A stretch of 58,569 nucleotides of DNA from GCA-2683825 sp965662355 (GCA_965662355.1 CBFIHP010000028.1:1-58569); one strand, 5' to 3'. Counted from the first letter of the stretch, positions 17,214-26,649 are shown. Notes: a model not told the origin generated them from the letters alone. Numbers and translations: made by a program.

Positions 17214-20200
17214 ATGCTGCACTCGAAGACACGCCTCGCTCTCATTTTCGGTTCCTTGTTCATCGTTTCCTGCGGTGGAGGATCGGACGGGATTTCCAAC
17301 GCGGACGGCACCAACGTCGGGGGGACCATGAACCTGCTCGAGGTCTCGAACGGGTTCGGAAAACTCCTGCCCCACGAGATCGCCGTGGCGGATCAAAACG
17401 GGATGCCCTCAGGAACGACGCTCGAGATCATCAAGATCGAGGATCTCCTGCTCAACCTGACGCCGACCAACCCGATCCTGCCGGTGACCGAATGGCCGGA
17501 GACGGAGATCCTGCCCAGCAACTTGGCGGGCAACCATTTCATCTACGCCCGGTTCAGCCAGAACATCGACGTGAACTCGGTTCTGAACCAATCGGTTGCC
17601 TCCGGCGTGGACAACAACCTGACCGGGGCCATCTCGGTCTTGCAGGTCAACTCGACGCTCGGCACGACGATCCCCGTGCCCGGTATCGGCTTCGTCGGTG
17701 GTCGCACCTACGGCCCCACGGTCGATCCGGACAATCCGACGGCCTTCCTCCTGACAGAGTGGGTCCGCGAGCTTCCCGGCCAGAACCAAAACGCAGCGCA
17801 GTCCGTGAATGGCGCCTTCCCGGGGGACGGCTTCCCCGGCACCGAGGGAGGCTTCAACGGTGCGGGCGACCTGCTGGGCGACAACGTCTTCTGTTTCGTC
17901 GTCGACTCCGACGGTGATCTGAATACCCACGAGACCTTCCCGGCGGGCGTGCAGATCCAGTTGAAGATCTCCGAGGCGGTTCTGTCGGTCTCCGCGGCGC
18001 GTCTTGCTGATCCGGCCCTGGCCTCCTCGACGGTGGGCCCGGACATGGTCACCCCCGAGGTCATGGTTGCGGGTGCGGCCCAGACGCCGATCATCATTCC
18101 GGGCAACGGCGAAATCGACGTCGACCCCGAAACGAACATCGAGGTGACCTTCACCGAGCCGATCCAGATCCTCTCGGTTGGCAATCTCGACGACGGATCC
18201 GCGCCCTCGCTCTCGGCTTCGATCCTCTTGCAGTTCGGCCCGACGACCTCGCAGGTGAACGTGCCCTACAGTGTGATGCCGTTCTCGGTCTTCGACCTGA
18301 GCCGCTTCCAGCTGCGTCCGATCTATACCTTCCCCGGCTCGGCGCCCCCGGTCCCTGGAGTGGATTGCGGTAACTTCGCCGACGTGCGGGTGATCGTGAA
18401 CCCGGCCCAGTTCATGGACTTTGTCGGCAACACGAACACGCTGGCACCCTCGACCGGGTTCGTGACGCGCACGGGGCCGGGCCTCGTCAACGCGCCGGTC
18501 AGCCCCGATACGATCTACGTGGGGCGCGGTGGCAGCCAGCAGGCGATCTCTGTCATCGACCTGAACGGCTTTGGACAGGGCACGGGCAACCCGGCCTACG
18601 ATCCGGTCAACCCGATCCTCCCGGGCAACTCCAACTTCCCGAACAACCCCAACGTGGCGCTGCAAGGCGCCGTGCTCGTTCCGCCGCTGGCTCCGGGAAG
18701 CTGCACCTTCGACGGTGGCTCCTCCGGCGCGTTCACGCTGGTGAGAGACAGCGCGCTCAATGACACGGTCACGGGTTTCCCCGTGCTCGAGACGGTGGGA
18801 GACATGCTGCTCGGGCACGCCCTCGACTCGACCTTCAACAACGCCCAGCCCTTCGGCTGTCAGGCCGGTGGCGGCAATATCTGCGCGGCCTCCGGTTTGA
18901 AGCAGGTCGCACTGATCCCCGGTGGTCCGAACACGGTCCTGTCGGTGAACGAAAACCCGTTGATTCCCGTGTTCAAGACGGAGATCGGCCCCGAGAACCT
19001 CGTTTCCTGGGCACCGCACCCGAACCCGCCGCCCATCATCTTCCCGCCCCTGTGCACGGCGCCCTTCATCCAAGGCCAGGAGCCCAGCGCGGTCGACAAC
19101 ATCATTCCGGTGCCTCTCGGAGGCAAGGGGCTGCGCAACCTGCTGACGCCGGGACCGTTCCCCCTGGGCTTGCCGGAGATCGGCCTTCCGCCCCAGGGCC
19201 TGCTCAGCCTCGAGCAGAACAACTTCTTCGAAGGCCCGTCACCGCCGCAAACGAACCTGCAGGCCTGCTTCACCTACATGATGCGCCAGCAGATCGGTCA
19301 GTTCTTGTACGTGGTCGACCGCGCGGTGGGTGAGATCGTTGTCTTCAACTCGAACAACTTCCAGGTTATCGACCGGATCCGGACGCCCGATCCGACGGAG
19401 ATCACCATCTCTCCCAACCTGAACTTCATCGTCGTCACGAACCAGCGTGCCGATCAAATTTCGTTCATCGACGTCAACCCCGGTTCGGCTTCGTTCCACC
19501 AGGTCATCAAGACCACGGTGGTCGGTATCGGTCCGACAGCCGTGGTCTGGGAGAGTAGCAACGAGGACATCTTCGTCTGCAACGAAGGTGAGGGAACGGT
19601 TTCGATCGTCTCGTCGTTCAACCTCGAGGTCCGCAAGGTGCTGCGCAACCAGATCAGCCGCCCGATCGCGGTGGTCACGACGCCGCGTCAGTTGAACTTC
19701 GGATTCTTCCGCAACGTCTACTTCGCCTACATCCTGAACCAGGACGGCCGCATCGCGGTGTACGAGTCGGGCCCCGATGGCATCAACGGCATCGGTTTCG
19801 ACGACGTCATCGCCTCGCTGCCCTTCACCTTTTTCCGTCCGAAGACGCTGCAGCCGGACATGAGCTCGCTGGGCTCCGCGGTGTGGGTATTGCACGAGAA
19901 CTCCCTCGACGAGAATGGCAACGTCGCCACGATTGGCGGTGCGATGTCGAACGTCGGTATCGGTGGCGGAGGCATCGGCCCGCAACCGCTGGATCCCGGA
20001 ATCTTCGGTGCGCCCCAGGCTCGGGACCTCGAGTTCAACGTGTTCTTTTCCCTGGGGGAGGGGCCGGAAGGCCTGAGTGGCACTGCTGTCGATATGGCCT
20101 TCGACAACCAGCGTAACCTGACTGCACTCAACAACTTCAGCAGCAACTTCTCACCGGGTATCAATATCTCGATCAACGGCAAGAGCCAGGTGAAGGTCAA

Positions 20201-20393
20201 CTCGGTCGGTATCACCGTTCCGGCCTCGGCTGCGCAATTCATGTTCCTGGCCATTCCTTCGCCCGGCGTGGTCGACGTCTTCAATATCGATTCGGGTACC
20301 ATCGAGCGCGTGGACACCGACCCGTTCGTGCCGGGCACCCAGAGCATTCCGGTTCCGAACGTGACGGTCCTCATGGACTACTTCCGCCCGTAG
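17214..20393 (+). CDS. Large secreted lipoprotein, Ig-like plus beta-propeller (copy 2)
   Basis: Paralogue of the preceding gene, 1059 residues from the ATG at 17214; the longer open frame from 17139 overlaps the previous gene and lacks a signal peptide. The signal ends SLFIVSC|GGG, a good lipobox. Architecture matches copy 1 throughout: EVSNGFGKLLPHEIAVA, an Ig-like segment with EIDVDPETNIEVTFTEPI, VISVIDLNGFGQGTGNPAYD-type block, PHPNPPPIIFPPLC, then the propeller (GQFLYVVDRAVGEIVVFNS, NEDIFVCNEGEGTVSIV). Both copies end in a similar VDYFR/MDYFR tail. A hairpin terminator follows. Exported surface or periplasmic role inferred; ligand unknown. Confidence 0.83.
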   Translation: MLHSKTRLALIFGSLFIVSCGGGSDGISNADGTNVGGTMNLLEVSNGFGKLLPHEIAVADQNGMPSGTTLEIIKIEDLLLNLTPTNPILPVTEWPETEILPSNLAGNHFIYARFSQNIDVNSVLNQSVASGVDNNLTGAISVLQVNSTLGTTIPVPGIGFVGGRTYGPTVDPDNPTAFLLTEWVRELPGQNQNAAQSVNGAFPGDGFPGTEGGFNGAGDLLGDNVFCFVVDSDGDLNTHETFPAGVQIQLKISEAVLSVSAARLADPALASSTVGPDMVTPEVMVAGAAQTPIIIPGNGEIDVDPETNIEVTFTEPIQILSVGNLDDGSAPSLSASILLQFGPTTSQVNVPYSVMPFSVFDLSRFQLRPIYTFPGSAPPVPGVDCGNFADVRVIVNPAQFMDFVGNTNTLAPSTGFVTRTGPGLVNAPVSPDTIYVGRGGSQQAISVIDLNGFGQGTGNPAYDPVNPILPGNSNFPNNPNVALQGAVLVPPLAPGSCTFDGGSSGAFTLVRDSALNDTVTGFPVLETVGDMLLGHALDSTFNNAQPFGCQAGGGNICAASGLKQVALIPGGPNTVLSVNENPLIPVFKTEIGPENLVSWAPHPNPPPIIFPPLCTAPFIQGQEPSAVDNIIPVPLGGKGLRNLLTPGPFPLGLPEIGLPPQGLLSLEQNNFFEGPSPPQTNLQACFTYMMRQQIGQFLYVVDRAVGEIVVFNSNNFQVIDRIRTPDPTEITISPNLNFIVVTNQRADQISFIDVNPGSASFHQVIKTTVVGIGPTAVVWESSNEDIFVCNEGEGTVSIVSSFNLEVRKVLRNQISRPIAVVTTPRQLNFGFFRNVYFAYILNQDGRIAVYESGPDGINGIGFDDVIASLPFTFFRPKTLQPDMSSLGSAVWVLHENSLDENGNVATIGGAMSNVGIGGGGIGPQPLDPGIFGAPQARDLEFNVFFSLGEGPEGLSGTAVDMAFDNQRNLTALNNFSSNFSPGINISINGKSQVKVNSVGITVPASAAQFMFLAIPSPGVVDVFNIDSGTIERVDTDPFVPGTQSIPVPNVTVLMDYFRP
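18639..18721 (+). repeat. 83-bp identity tract, copy 2
   Basis: Identical to 15449-15531. Same reading frame and same protein block in the second lipoprotein. Confidence 0.85.
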
Positions 20394-20426
20394 GCTCGGT
20401 AGGCCGACCAGGACCAGAAACCATTC

Positions 20427-20466
20427 AGCCGGCAGGACTTCGGTCCCGCCGGCTGAGTTCGTTTTC
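20427..20466 (+). terminator. Intrinsic terminator after the lipoprotein pair
   Basis: A 12-base stem, AGCCGGCAGGAC / GTCCCGCCGGCT, with one mismatch, closed by a TTCG tetraloop (20439-20442) and followed by GAGTTCGTTTT. It lies 34 bases after the stop codon at 20393 and before ubiE. Confidence 0.75.
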
Positions 20467-20510
20467 GAGCAGGCTTTCCTTCCTCGCGCCGCTCGGCTAG
20501 AAGAGCCCCC

Positions 20511-21200
20511 ATGCCCGACCCCGGACAAGTCCGCTCGATGTTCGCCAGCATCGCGGGACGCTACGACCTCCTGAATCGCGTGCTTTCCTGTGGCATCGAT
20601 CAGCGCTGGCGCCGGCATCTACTGCGGCGTATCGGCAACCTGGAGGGGGCCAGGGTCGTCGATTCCTGCTGTGGCACCGGAGATCTCACCCTGGCCTTGG
20701 AGCAGCGCGGGGCGAGCGTCATCGGGGTCGACTTCACGCCGGAGATGCTGCATCGGGCGCGGCGGAAGAGCGCACGAGGTGGCGAGCTCTTCGTGCACGG
20801 CGATGCCTTGCAGCTGCCCATTGCCGACGGCGAGGTGGATGCCTCGACCATCGCTTTCGGCATTCGCAATGTCGCCGATCGGGCACGCGGGTTGGCGGAG
20901 CTGGTGCGGGTCGTGCGGCCCGGCGGCACCGTATGTGTGCTCGAGTTCAGCATGCCGCCCGGACGCTGGCTCGGGGCGCTGTATCGGTTCTACTTCACGC
21001 GTGTCCTGCCGCGGATCGGGGGGCTGATCTCTGGATCGCCCGAGGCGTACCGGTATCTGCCCGACACGGTGCTGGCCTGGCCGAGTCCCGACGAGCTCGC
21101 GAGTGAGATGCGAGCTTCGGGGCTCGTGGACTGTGGCTACCAGCGCCTGAGTGGCGGCATCGCCTGTCTTTCCTTTGGGACTCGCCCGATACGCTCATGA
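20511..21200 (+). CDS. ubiE: Demethylmenaquinone/ubiquinone methyltransferase
   Basis: UbiE/MenG family, 229 residues, SAM-dependent C-methylation of the quinone ring (2-demethylmenaquinol to menaquinol, or the ubiquinone step). Seen: MFASIAGRYDLLNRVLSCGI at the N-terminus, SAM motif I VDSCCGTGDLTL, an acidic residue at the end of strand 2 (IGVDFTPEML), DALQLPIADGEVDASTIAFGIRN, and RVVRPGGTVCVLEFS. It overlaps the next gene by ATGA. With ubiX and a ubiA-type gene close by, a menaquinone role is likely, but the quinone type is inferred. Confidence 0.93.
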   Translation: MPDPGQVRSMFASIAGRYDLLNRVLSCGIDQRWRRHLLRRIGNLEGARVVDSCCGTGDLTLALEQRGASVIGVDFTPEMLHRARRKSARGGELFVHGDALQLPIADGEVDASTIAFGIRNVADRARGLAELVRVVRPGGTVCVLEFSMPPGRWLGALYRFYFTRVLPRIGGLISGSPEAYRYLPDTVLAWPSPDELASEMRASGLVDCGYQRLSGGIACLSFGTRPIRS

Positions 21201-22000
21201 GCGACTGGGATGAAGAGGAGTATGAAGACGAGGAGCTCGGCGGCATCCTCATGCCGCAACCGCCGTTGGCCCCCGGATTCCTGGCCTGCCTCTTGCTCTT
21301 TTTCTTCTACGAGTTCGGCCTCGCCCTGCAGGACCCCGAGGGTGGGCGGAATCTGGCCGAGCTCACCCTGAGTCGCAGCCTGTTTCTCTTCGGGGGTGCG
21401 GAGCGCTATGTGCGCTGGTTGTTGCTCCTGGGGGCGGGTGTGTTCGCCTATGTCCACTTTCGACGCAGCGAGCTCAGCCTGCGCACGACGCTGCTGCGCA
21501 CCATCGGTGAGGGGCTCCTGGCCGGCATGCTGCTCGGGCCCTTTCTGATGGTATTGCTCGGCATCTTCGATGCCTGGCCGGGAGAGCTCGAGGTCGATCC
21601 CATGCCCCTGGCTCCGCGGCTTCCGACGGCCCTGCGCATCTTCGGCGCCGCCGCCTGGGAGGAACTCGTCTTTCGGCTGGGGTGCCATTCGATTCTCTTT
21701 CTCATCATCGGCCGGACCGTGCAGTTCTTCGGTGTGGCTCGGCCCCTGTCGCACCTGATCGGGGACATCGGGGGCTTGATCGGCTCGTCGGTGATCTTCG
21801 CGGCCTTTCATCTCGAAAACCTGCAGCGCTGGATCGGGCTCGAGCACGAAGCGCCTTCCCCGGCCTTTCTGTGGCGTCTGGTGGCCGGCCTGGTGCTGGC
21901 GGGGCTTTATCGCTGGCGCGGCCTGGGGGTCGCTGCCTGGGCCCACGGGCTCTTCAATCTGGGGTTGACCCTCGGAGCCGGCCCCGGGGTGTTCCGCTGA
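21197..22000 (+). CDS. CPBP-family intramembrane protein (possible protease)
   Basis: Membrane protein of 267 residues with a very acidic N-terminus (DWDEEEYEDEE) and about six to seven hydrophobic helices. The CPBP (CAAX protease/bacteriocin-processing, ABI) signature is present: EELVFRLG (EExxxR), FAAFHL (FxxxH) and AHGLFN (HxxxN). In this family these residues are thought to form a glutamate/metal-type active site. Sits between ubiE and ubiX, overlapping ubiE by four bases; why it is in a quinone gene group is not evident. Confidence 0.85.
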   Translation: MSDWDEEEYEDEELGGILMPQPPLAPGFLACLLLFFFYEFGLALQDPEGGRNLAELTLSRSLFLFGGAERYVRWLLLLGAGVFAYVHFRRSELSLRTTLLRTIGEGLLAGMLLGPFLMVLLGIFDAWPGELEVDPMPLAPRLPTALRIFGAAAWEELVFRLGCHSILFLIIGRTVQFFGVARPLSHLIGDIGGLIGSSVIFAAFHLENLQRWIGLEHEAPSPAFLWRLVAGLVLAGLYRWRGLGVAAWAHGLFNLGLTLGAGPGVFR

Positions 22001-22027
22001 GGGAAGTCGCTATGGCACGATGTCGCC

Positions 22028-22726
22028 ATGGCGAGGTATTTCCTGGGGCTCACGGGGGCCAGCGGCCACCCCTATGCACTGCGCTTGATCGAGGCGTTGA
22101 TCGCCACCGGAAACGAAGTGCACGTGTGCATCACGGACGCCGGCAAGAAAGTGCTGCTGCACGAGCTCGGTCTCGAGCCGAATGAAGGGGCCCTTTTGCG
22201 TGCGATCGGAGAACGGATCGGGGACGTGCCCGGCGACGCCTTGCGGCTCTTTCCCACCGACGCCGTCGAGGCCCCGGCTTCTTCGGGAACGGCAGGCATC
22301 GACGCCGTTGTTCTCTGTCCATGCAGCATGGGCACGCTCGCACGCGTGGCCGTGGGCTTTTCATCGAACCTGGTGGAGCGCGCGGCGGATGTGGCCTTGA
22401 AGGAAGGCAGGCGTTTGATCCTCGTTCCGAGGGAGGCGCCGCTTTCGACGATTCACCTGGAGAACATGCTGAAGCTTGCGCGTATGGGCGCCGTCTGCAT
22501 CCCCGCGGCCCCGGGGTTCTATCACCATCCACGTTCGATCGACGACCTGCTCGACCACCTCGTGGGTAAGGTGCTCGATCGTCTGGAGGTACGTACGGCC
22601 TGGAGCGGTACGCGGCGCTGGAGTGGTCAGCTCGAACCCCCGGCCGAAGAGGGGATCGTGCGTGCGCTCCGGCAGGAACCAGAACAGTCCACGATGCAGT
22701 CAAGGATCGGGGGAGCCGAGTCATGA
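22028..22726 (+). CDS. ubiX: Flavin prenyltransferase UbiX
   Basis: UbiX, 232 residues, makes prenylated FMN, the cofactor of UbiD-type decarboxylases. Seen: FLGLTGASGHPYALRL (phosphate loop), CPCSMGTLARVAVGFSSNL, RAADVALKEGRRLILVPRE, PLSTIHLENMLKLARMGA and PAAPGFYHHP. An insertion around residues 52-85 and a C-terminal extension of about 35 residues make it longer than the usual 190-210. No UbiD partner is in the window. The stop overlaps the next start (ATGA). Confidence 0.93.
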   Translation: MARYFLGLTGASGHPYALRLIEALIATGNEVHVCITDAGKKVLLHELGLEPNEGALLRAIGERIGDVPGDALRLFPTDAVEAPASSGTAGIDAVVLCPCSMGTLARVAVGFSSNLVERAADVALKEGRRLILVPREAPLSTIHLENMLKLARMGAVCIPAAPGFYHHPRSIDDLLDHLVGKVLDRLEVRTAWSGTRRWSGQLEPPAEEGIVRALRQEPEQSTMQSRIGGAES

Positions 22727-23631
22727 GCGAGTGCTCGACCCTCCCGCCCGCGAGGCGGGCACCTCGGCTGAAAGCCTGGTTCTCGCTGGTGAAGTTCAGC
22801 CATTCGATTTTTGCCCTGCCCTTCGCGTTGACGAGCGCCTGGTTGGCGGCCGAAGGCGTGCCCGACGTGCGAGTGCTCGTGTGGATCGTCGTTTGCGCCG
22901 TGTCCGCGCGAACGGCCGCCATGGGCTTCAATCGCTGGCTGGATCGAGACATCGACGCCTCGAACCCGCGCACGCGTTCGCGCGAGATCCCGGCGGGGCT
23001 CTTGCACCCGAACTCGGTCCTGCTGCTCGTCCTGGTCTCGTCGGCGATCTTCGTGGCGGGAGCCTTCGCGCTGAATCCACTAGCGGGCAAGCTGTCCCTT
23101 CCGGTGCTGTCGGTGCTGCTCTTCTACAGTTCCGTCAAACGCTTCCACTGGTTCGCCCACGGCATCCTGGGGCTGTCGCTCGCCATGGCGCCCCTGGGCG
23201 CGTGGGTCGCGGTGCGCGGCAACGTCGAGGGCAACATCGCTCCGCCCCTGCTCCTGGCCCTGGCGGTTCTGACCTGGGTCTTCGGGTTCGATCTGATCTA
23301 CGCCTCGCAGGATGCGGACTTCGACCGCAAGGCGAAGCTGCATTCGATCCCGGCCCGCTTCGGCATCGCCTTCAGCCTGCGCCTGTCCAGTCTGCTGCAC
23401 ACGGCGACCGTGGCGTTGCTGGTGCTGTTCGCCTGGCAGGGAGGGCTCGGCTGGGTTTTTCTGGGCGCGCTGGGGGTGGCGGCGGCGCTTCTCATCTGGC
23501 AGCACCGGATCGTTTCTCCGGACGATCTCTCCCGGGCCGACATGGCCTTCTTTACCCTGAACGGCTGGGTCGGCATCGGTCTCTTTCTCGGAACCGTGCT
23601 CGACCTCGCCCTGCAAACCTCGACCGTCTGA
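22723..23631 (+). CDS. ubiA: UbiA-type polyprenyltransferase (UbiA/MqnP-like)
   Basis: Membrane prenyltransferase of 302 residues with about eight or nine helices. Both Asp-rich motifs are present: NRWLDRDIDASNPRTRSREI (first, binds prenyl diphosphate/Mg) and DLIYASQDADFDRKAKLHSI (second). Early text SLVKFSHSIFALPFAL matches 4-hydroxybenzoate prenyltransferases and the MqnP enzymes of the futalosine menaquinone route. UbiX next door fits either route. The choice between UbiA and MqnP is inference. Its TGA overlaps the holA ATG by one base. Confidence 0.9.
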   Translation: MSECSTLPPARRAPRLKAWFSLVKFSHSIFALPFALTSAWLAAEGVPDVRVLVWIVVCAVSARTAAMGFNRWLDRDIDASNPRTRSREIPAGLLHPNSVLLLVLVSSAIFVAGAFALNPLAGKLSLPVLSVLLFYSSVKRFHWFAHGILGLSLAMAPLGAWVAVRGNVEGNIAPPLLLALAVLTWVFGFDLIYASQDADFDRKAKLHSIPARFGIAFSLRLSSLLHTATVALLVLFAWQGGLGWVFLGALGVAAALLIWQHRIVSPDDLSRADMAFFTLNGWVGIGLFLGTVLDLALQTSTV

Positions 23632-24758
23632 TGGCCGCCCGTAAACAACGCGAACCCGACCCTCCTTCTCAACTGCGCGAGCTCGCTCGCTCGCTCTCGG
23701 ACGGGCTGAAACGCGGCTACGTCTTCCGCGGGGAGGAGCGCTACTTCCGCGACCAGGCGCTCGGCCAGGTGCGTACGGCGGCGGAGGCCGCGGGACTCGA
23801 GATCTGTTCCCACAACGCCGAGGGCGCAGCAGGGGACTTTCGCCTGTCCGCACTGATCGACGACCTTTCCGGTGGTGGGCTCTTCGCATCGCGGCGGCTC
23901 GTTTGCATTCGCAGCGCGGGTGCGCACCTGAAGAAGCTCGACAGGAAATCCAGCCCCCTCGCGCGGGCCATCGCGGCCTTCGTGACGAATCCCGAGGATC
24001 TGGGGGTGGTGTGCTTGTCGGAGCCCACTCTTCGCGCGGATCACGAATCCGTGAAGGCCATCAAGGGTGCGGGGGGCGAGGTCCTGTCCCTGCGCAAGCT
24101 GTGGGACAGTCCGCCGCCCTGGAATCCCGACCCGCGCCAGGCGGAGGTGTGTCTGTGGACCCAGGCACGTGCACGGGAGCTGGGAGTACGTATCTCGGCC
24201 GAAGCCGCGGTGTACATCTGTGCCGCGGTCTCGGGCGGGCTCTTCGCCATCGACGACGAGCTGGAGCGGCTGCGGGGGGCGCCCCCTGGCGAGCTCCAGA
24301 AGATCGTCGGCTGGAACGCCGCCGCGGCGCCCTGGACCGTGGCAGAACACCTGGCGACGGGAGACCTGGCGCGCGGCCTGAGCGGGGTGGAGACACTCTT
24401 TCAAGGAGGTTTCCAGGAGAAGAGCGGTCGGCGTCTGCTCGATCCTACGGCCCTCGCCACCATGCTCACGGCCTCGCTGCAGCGCAACGTGCGCCAGGGG
24501 CTGCACCTGACACAGGCCCTCGCTAGCGGCGCGGGCGATCGCGAAGCCCTGGCCCAGGCCGGGATCAGTGGGGCGCCGATCACCCTGCAGAACATCCTGG
24601 CCCGCGCCAAGACGCGCACGGCGGGGCAGTGGGAAGCGCTGCTCGCTGAAGCCGCCGATCTGGAGCGTCGCGCGAAGTTCGGCTCCGGTCTGTTGGCGGA
24701 GGACTTCTCGGCCTTCGCGCTGCGCTGGGCCGTCGAGCCGGCGCATGCCAGGCGTTAG
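23631..24758 (+). CDS. holA: DNA polymerase III delta subunit-like (HolA)
   Basis: Predicted clamp-loader delta subunit, 375 residues from the ATG at 23631 (the open frame upstream lies inside ubiA). N-terminal YVFRGEERYFRDQALGQV resembles the conserved start of HolA, where the protein contacts the loading reaction. Further HolA-like features are DDLSGGGLFASRRLVCI near residue 80, LGVRISAEAAVYICAAVSGG, and a C-terminal helical domain with LTASLQRNVRQGLHL. Slightly longer than the typical 340. Calls for HolA are made on overall layout as the family is divergent. Confidence 0.82.
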   Translation: MAARKQREPDPPSQLRELARSLSDGLKRGYVFRGEERYFRDQALGQVRTAAEAAGLEICSHNAEGAAGDFRLSALIDDLSGGGLFASRRLVCIRSAGAHLKKLDRKSSPLARAIAAFVTNPEDLGVVCLSEPTLRADHESVKAIKGAGGEVLSLRKLWDSPPPWNPDPRQAEVCLWTQARARELGVRISAEAAVYICAAVSGGLFAIDDELERLRGAPPGELQKIVGWNAAAAPWTVAEHLATGDLARGLSGVETLFQGGFQEKSGRRLLDPTALATMLTASLQRNVRQGLHLTQALASGAGDREALAQAGISGAPITLQNILARAKTRTAGQWEALLAEAADLERRAKFGSGLLAEDFSAFALRWAVEPAHARR

Positions 24759-24771
24759 TATTGCGCAGCGC

Positions 24772-26649
24772 ATGAGTGCTTCGAACGCATCCTCCTCCTC
24801 CTCCGATCCCGGTTCCGGGGATCTGCGGCGTATCGCCGAGCTACCGGAAGTCGTCCGCAACCAGATCGCTGCCGGCGAGGTGGTCGAGCGCCCGGCGTCG
24901 GTCGTCAAGGAGCTCGTCGAGAACGCTCTCGATGCCGGAGCGACGGAGATCAAGGTCGAGCTCATGGAGGGCGGGGCCCGTCTGATCCGCGTCAGCGACG
25001 ATGGTTCCGGGATCGGACCGAAGGACCTGACCCTGGCCTTCACGTCCCACGCGACCAGCAAGCTGCACGAAGTCACGGATCTCGAGCACATCGCCAGCCT
25101 CGGCTTCCGCGGCGAAGCCCTGGCCTCGATCGGTTCCGTGTCGCGGGCTCGAATCACGACGCGCCGCGCCGAGGATGCGGAGGGCTTCACGATCGAGGAT
25201 GAGGGCGGCAAATTGTCCGAGGTGCGTGCCGCCGGGGCAACGCTGGGGACGACCGTCGAGGTGCGCGATCTGTTCTTCAACACCCCCGCGCGCCGGCGCT
25301 TTCTGAAGACCACACGCACCGAGCTGGGACGTTGCCTCGACATTCTGCAGCGCCTGGCCCTGGCCCACGTCGGAGTCGGTTTCGTCGTCACCCATGACCG
25401 GGCTCGCGTATTCGACATCGAGGCCTCGATGGATCTGTCCGGGCGCGTGCGTCGGCTCTTCGGGAAAGACCTCGCCGATGCGCTGGTGCCTGTCGATGCT
25501 GCGGACGGCACCACCCGTATCCAGGGCCTGGTCGCTCCCCCGCGACTCTCACGTGGGGATACCTCGCGCCAGATGTGGTTTCTCAACGGTCGTTCGTTGC
25601 GGGACAAGGTCCTCGTCAGCGTTCTGCGCCAGGCCCACCATGGTTTTCAGGTCGAGCGCAAGCACCCCGTAGCGTTCCTGTCGCTGTCGGTCGATCCCGG
25701 TAGCGTCGATGTGAACGTGCATCCGATGAAGTCCGAGGTCCGTTTCCGCGACGAACGTCGGCTGTTCGGGTTTCTCGTGAAGGCACTGCGCGAAGCGGTG
25801 GCGCGCACCGACATGGCGACGCCGGGTGAGCGCATGCTGCAGCGCGTCGAACGTCGTGGCGATTGGAAGCCTTCGTATCTTCCGGACCCGGGAGCCCTCG
25901 GCGCCTCGAAGAACGTGCCCGCGGCTGCTCCCCGAGAGCTGACACCCTACGAGCTACCGAGCCCGGGTTCGAATTCCTCCTCGGCCCCCATACCGACCCC
26001 TGCGGAGTCGCTGACAAGGGCCGTCCCTGCGGTCGCTGCTGGGGTCGAAGTCACCGGATGGGAGGCGCAGGACGAGCTGAGTGGACCCTATGTGCAGGTC
26101 GCGAAGACCTACATCATCCGTGCCCTTCCGGATGGCTTCGAGATCGTCGATCAACACGCCTTGCACGAGCGCCTGACCTTCGAGGGCTTGAAACAGCAGC
26201 TCGCCGAGAGTCGCCTCGAGGTGCAGCGCTATCTCGTGCCGCAGCTCGTCGAGCTCTCCCGCTCCGAGGTGACGCTCCTCTCGGAACATCTCCCCGCGCT
26301 CACGGCCATCGGGATCGAACTCGAGGCATTCGGCGACACGACCATCGCGGTGCAGGGCTTGCCGGCCCTGATGCGCCGGCCGGACCCCGACGAGATCGTG
26401 CACGATGCCGTGCGCCTTTGCTCCCGTGGTGGGCCGCCACCCAAGGCGGGGGATTTCCTCGATGACCTGCTGCACAGCATGGCCTGCCGTTCGTCGGTGA
26501 TGGCCGGCGACGAGCTCGATCAGGACGAGATCTTCTCGCTGCTACGCCACGCGAGCGAGGTCGCCCACGACCAGACGTGTCCCCACGGTCGACCGACCCG
26601 AGTGCGCTTTCGTCTGTCCGATCTGGAGAAGGCCTTTCATCGAAAGTAG
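24772..26649 (+). CDS. mutL: DNA mismatch repair protein MutL
   Basis: MutL, 625 residues, GHKL ATPase that couples mismatch recognition to strand incision. ATPase motifs: NQIAAGEVVERPASVVKELV, ENALDAGATEI, SDDGSGIG, TSHATSKL, LGFRGEALASIGSV and FNTPARRRF. The C-terminal domain has the endonuclease metal motif DQHALHERLTFE (DQHAxxExxxxE form) plus CPHGRPTRVRF, so it probably nicks DNA, as in bacteria without MutH. The linker (about residues 350-440) is Pro/Ser-rich. Start chosen at ATG 24772, 13 bases after holA; an ATG at 24745 overlaps holA. Confidence 0.96.
   Translation: MSASNASSSSSDPGSGDLRRIAELPEVVRNQIAAGEVVERPASVVKELVENALDAGATEIKVELMEGGARLIRVSDDGSGIGPKDLTLAFTSHATSKLHEVTDLEHIASLGFRGEALASIGSVSRARITTRRAEDAEGFTIEDEGGKLSEVRAAGATLGTTVEVRDLFFNTPARRRFLKTTRTELGRCLDILQRLALAHVGVGFVVTHDRARVFDIEASMDLSGRVRRLFGKDLADALVPVDAADGTTRIQGLVAPPRLSRGDTSRQMWFLNGRSLRDKVLVSVLRQAHHGFQVERKHPVAFLSLSVDPGSVDVNVHPMKSEVRFRDERRLFGFLVKALREAVARTDMATPGERMLQRVERRGDWKPSYLPDPGALGASKNVPAAAPRELTPYELPSPGSNSSSAPIPTPAESLTRAVPAVAAGVEVTGWEAQDELSGPYVQVAKTYIIRALPDGFEIVDQHALHERLTFEGLKQQLAESRLEVQRYLVPQLVELSRSEVTLLSEHLPALTAIGIELEAFGDTTIAVQGLPALMRRPDPDEIVHDAVRLCSRGGPPPKAGDFLDDLLHSMACRSSVMAGDELDQDEIFSLLRHASEVAHDQTCPHGRPTRVRFRLSDLEKAFHRK

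Noticed and set aside
23298..25607. 769-codon minus frame across ubiA, holA and mutL
   Set aside because: It runs opposite three genes with conserved motifs; Arg/Ser-rich shadow.
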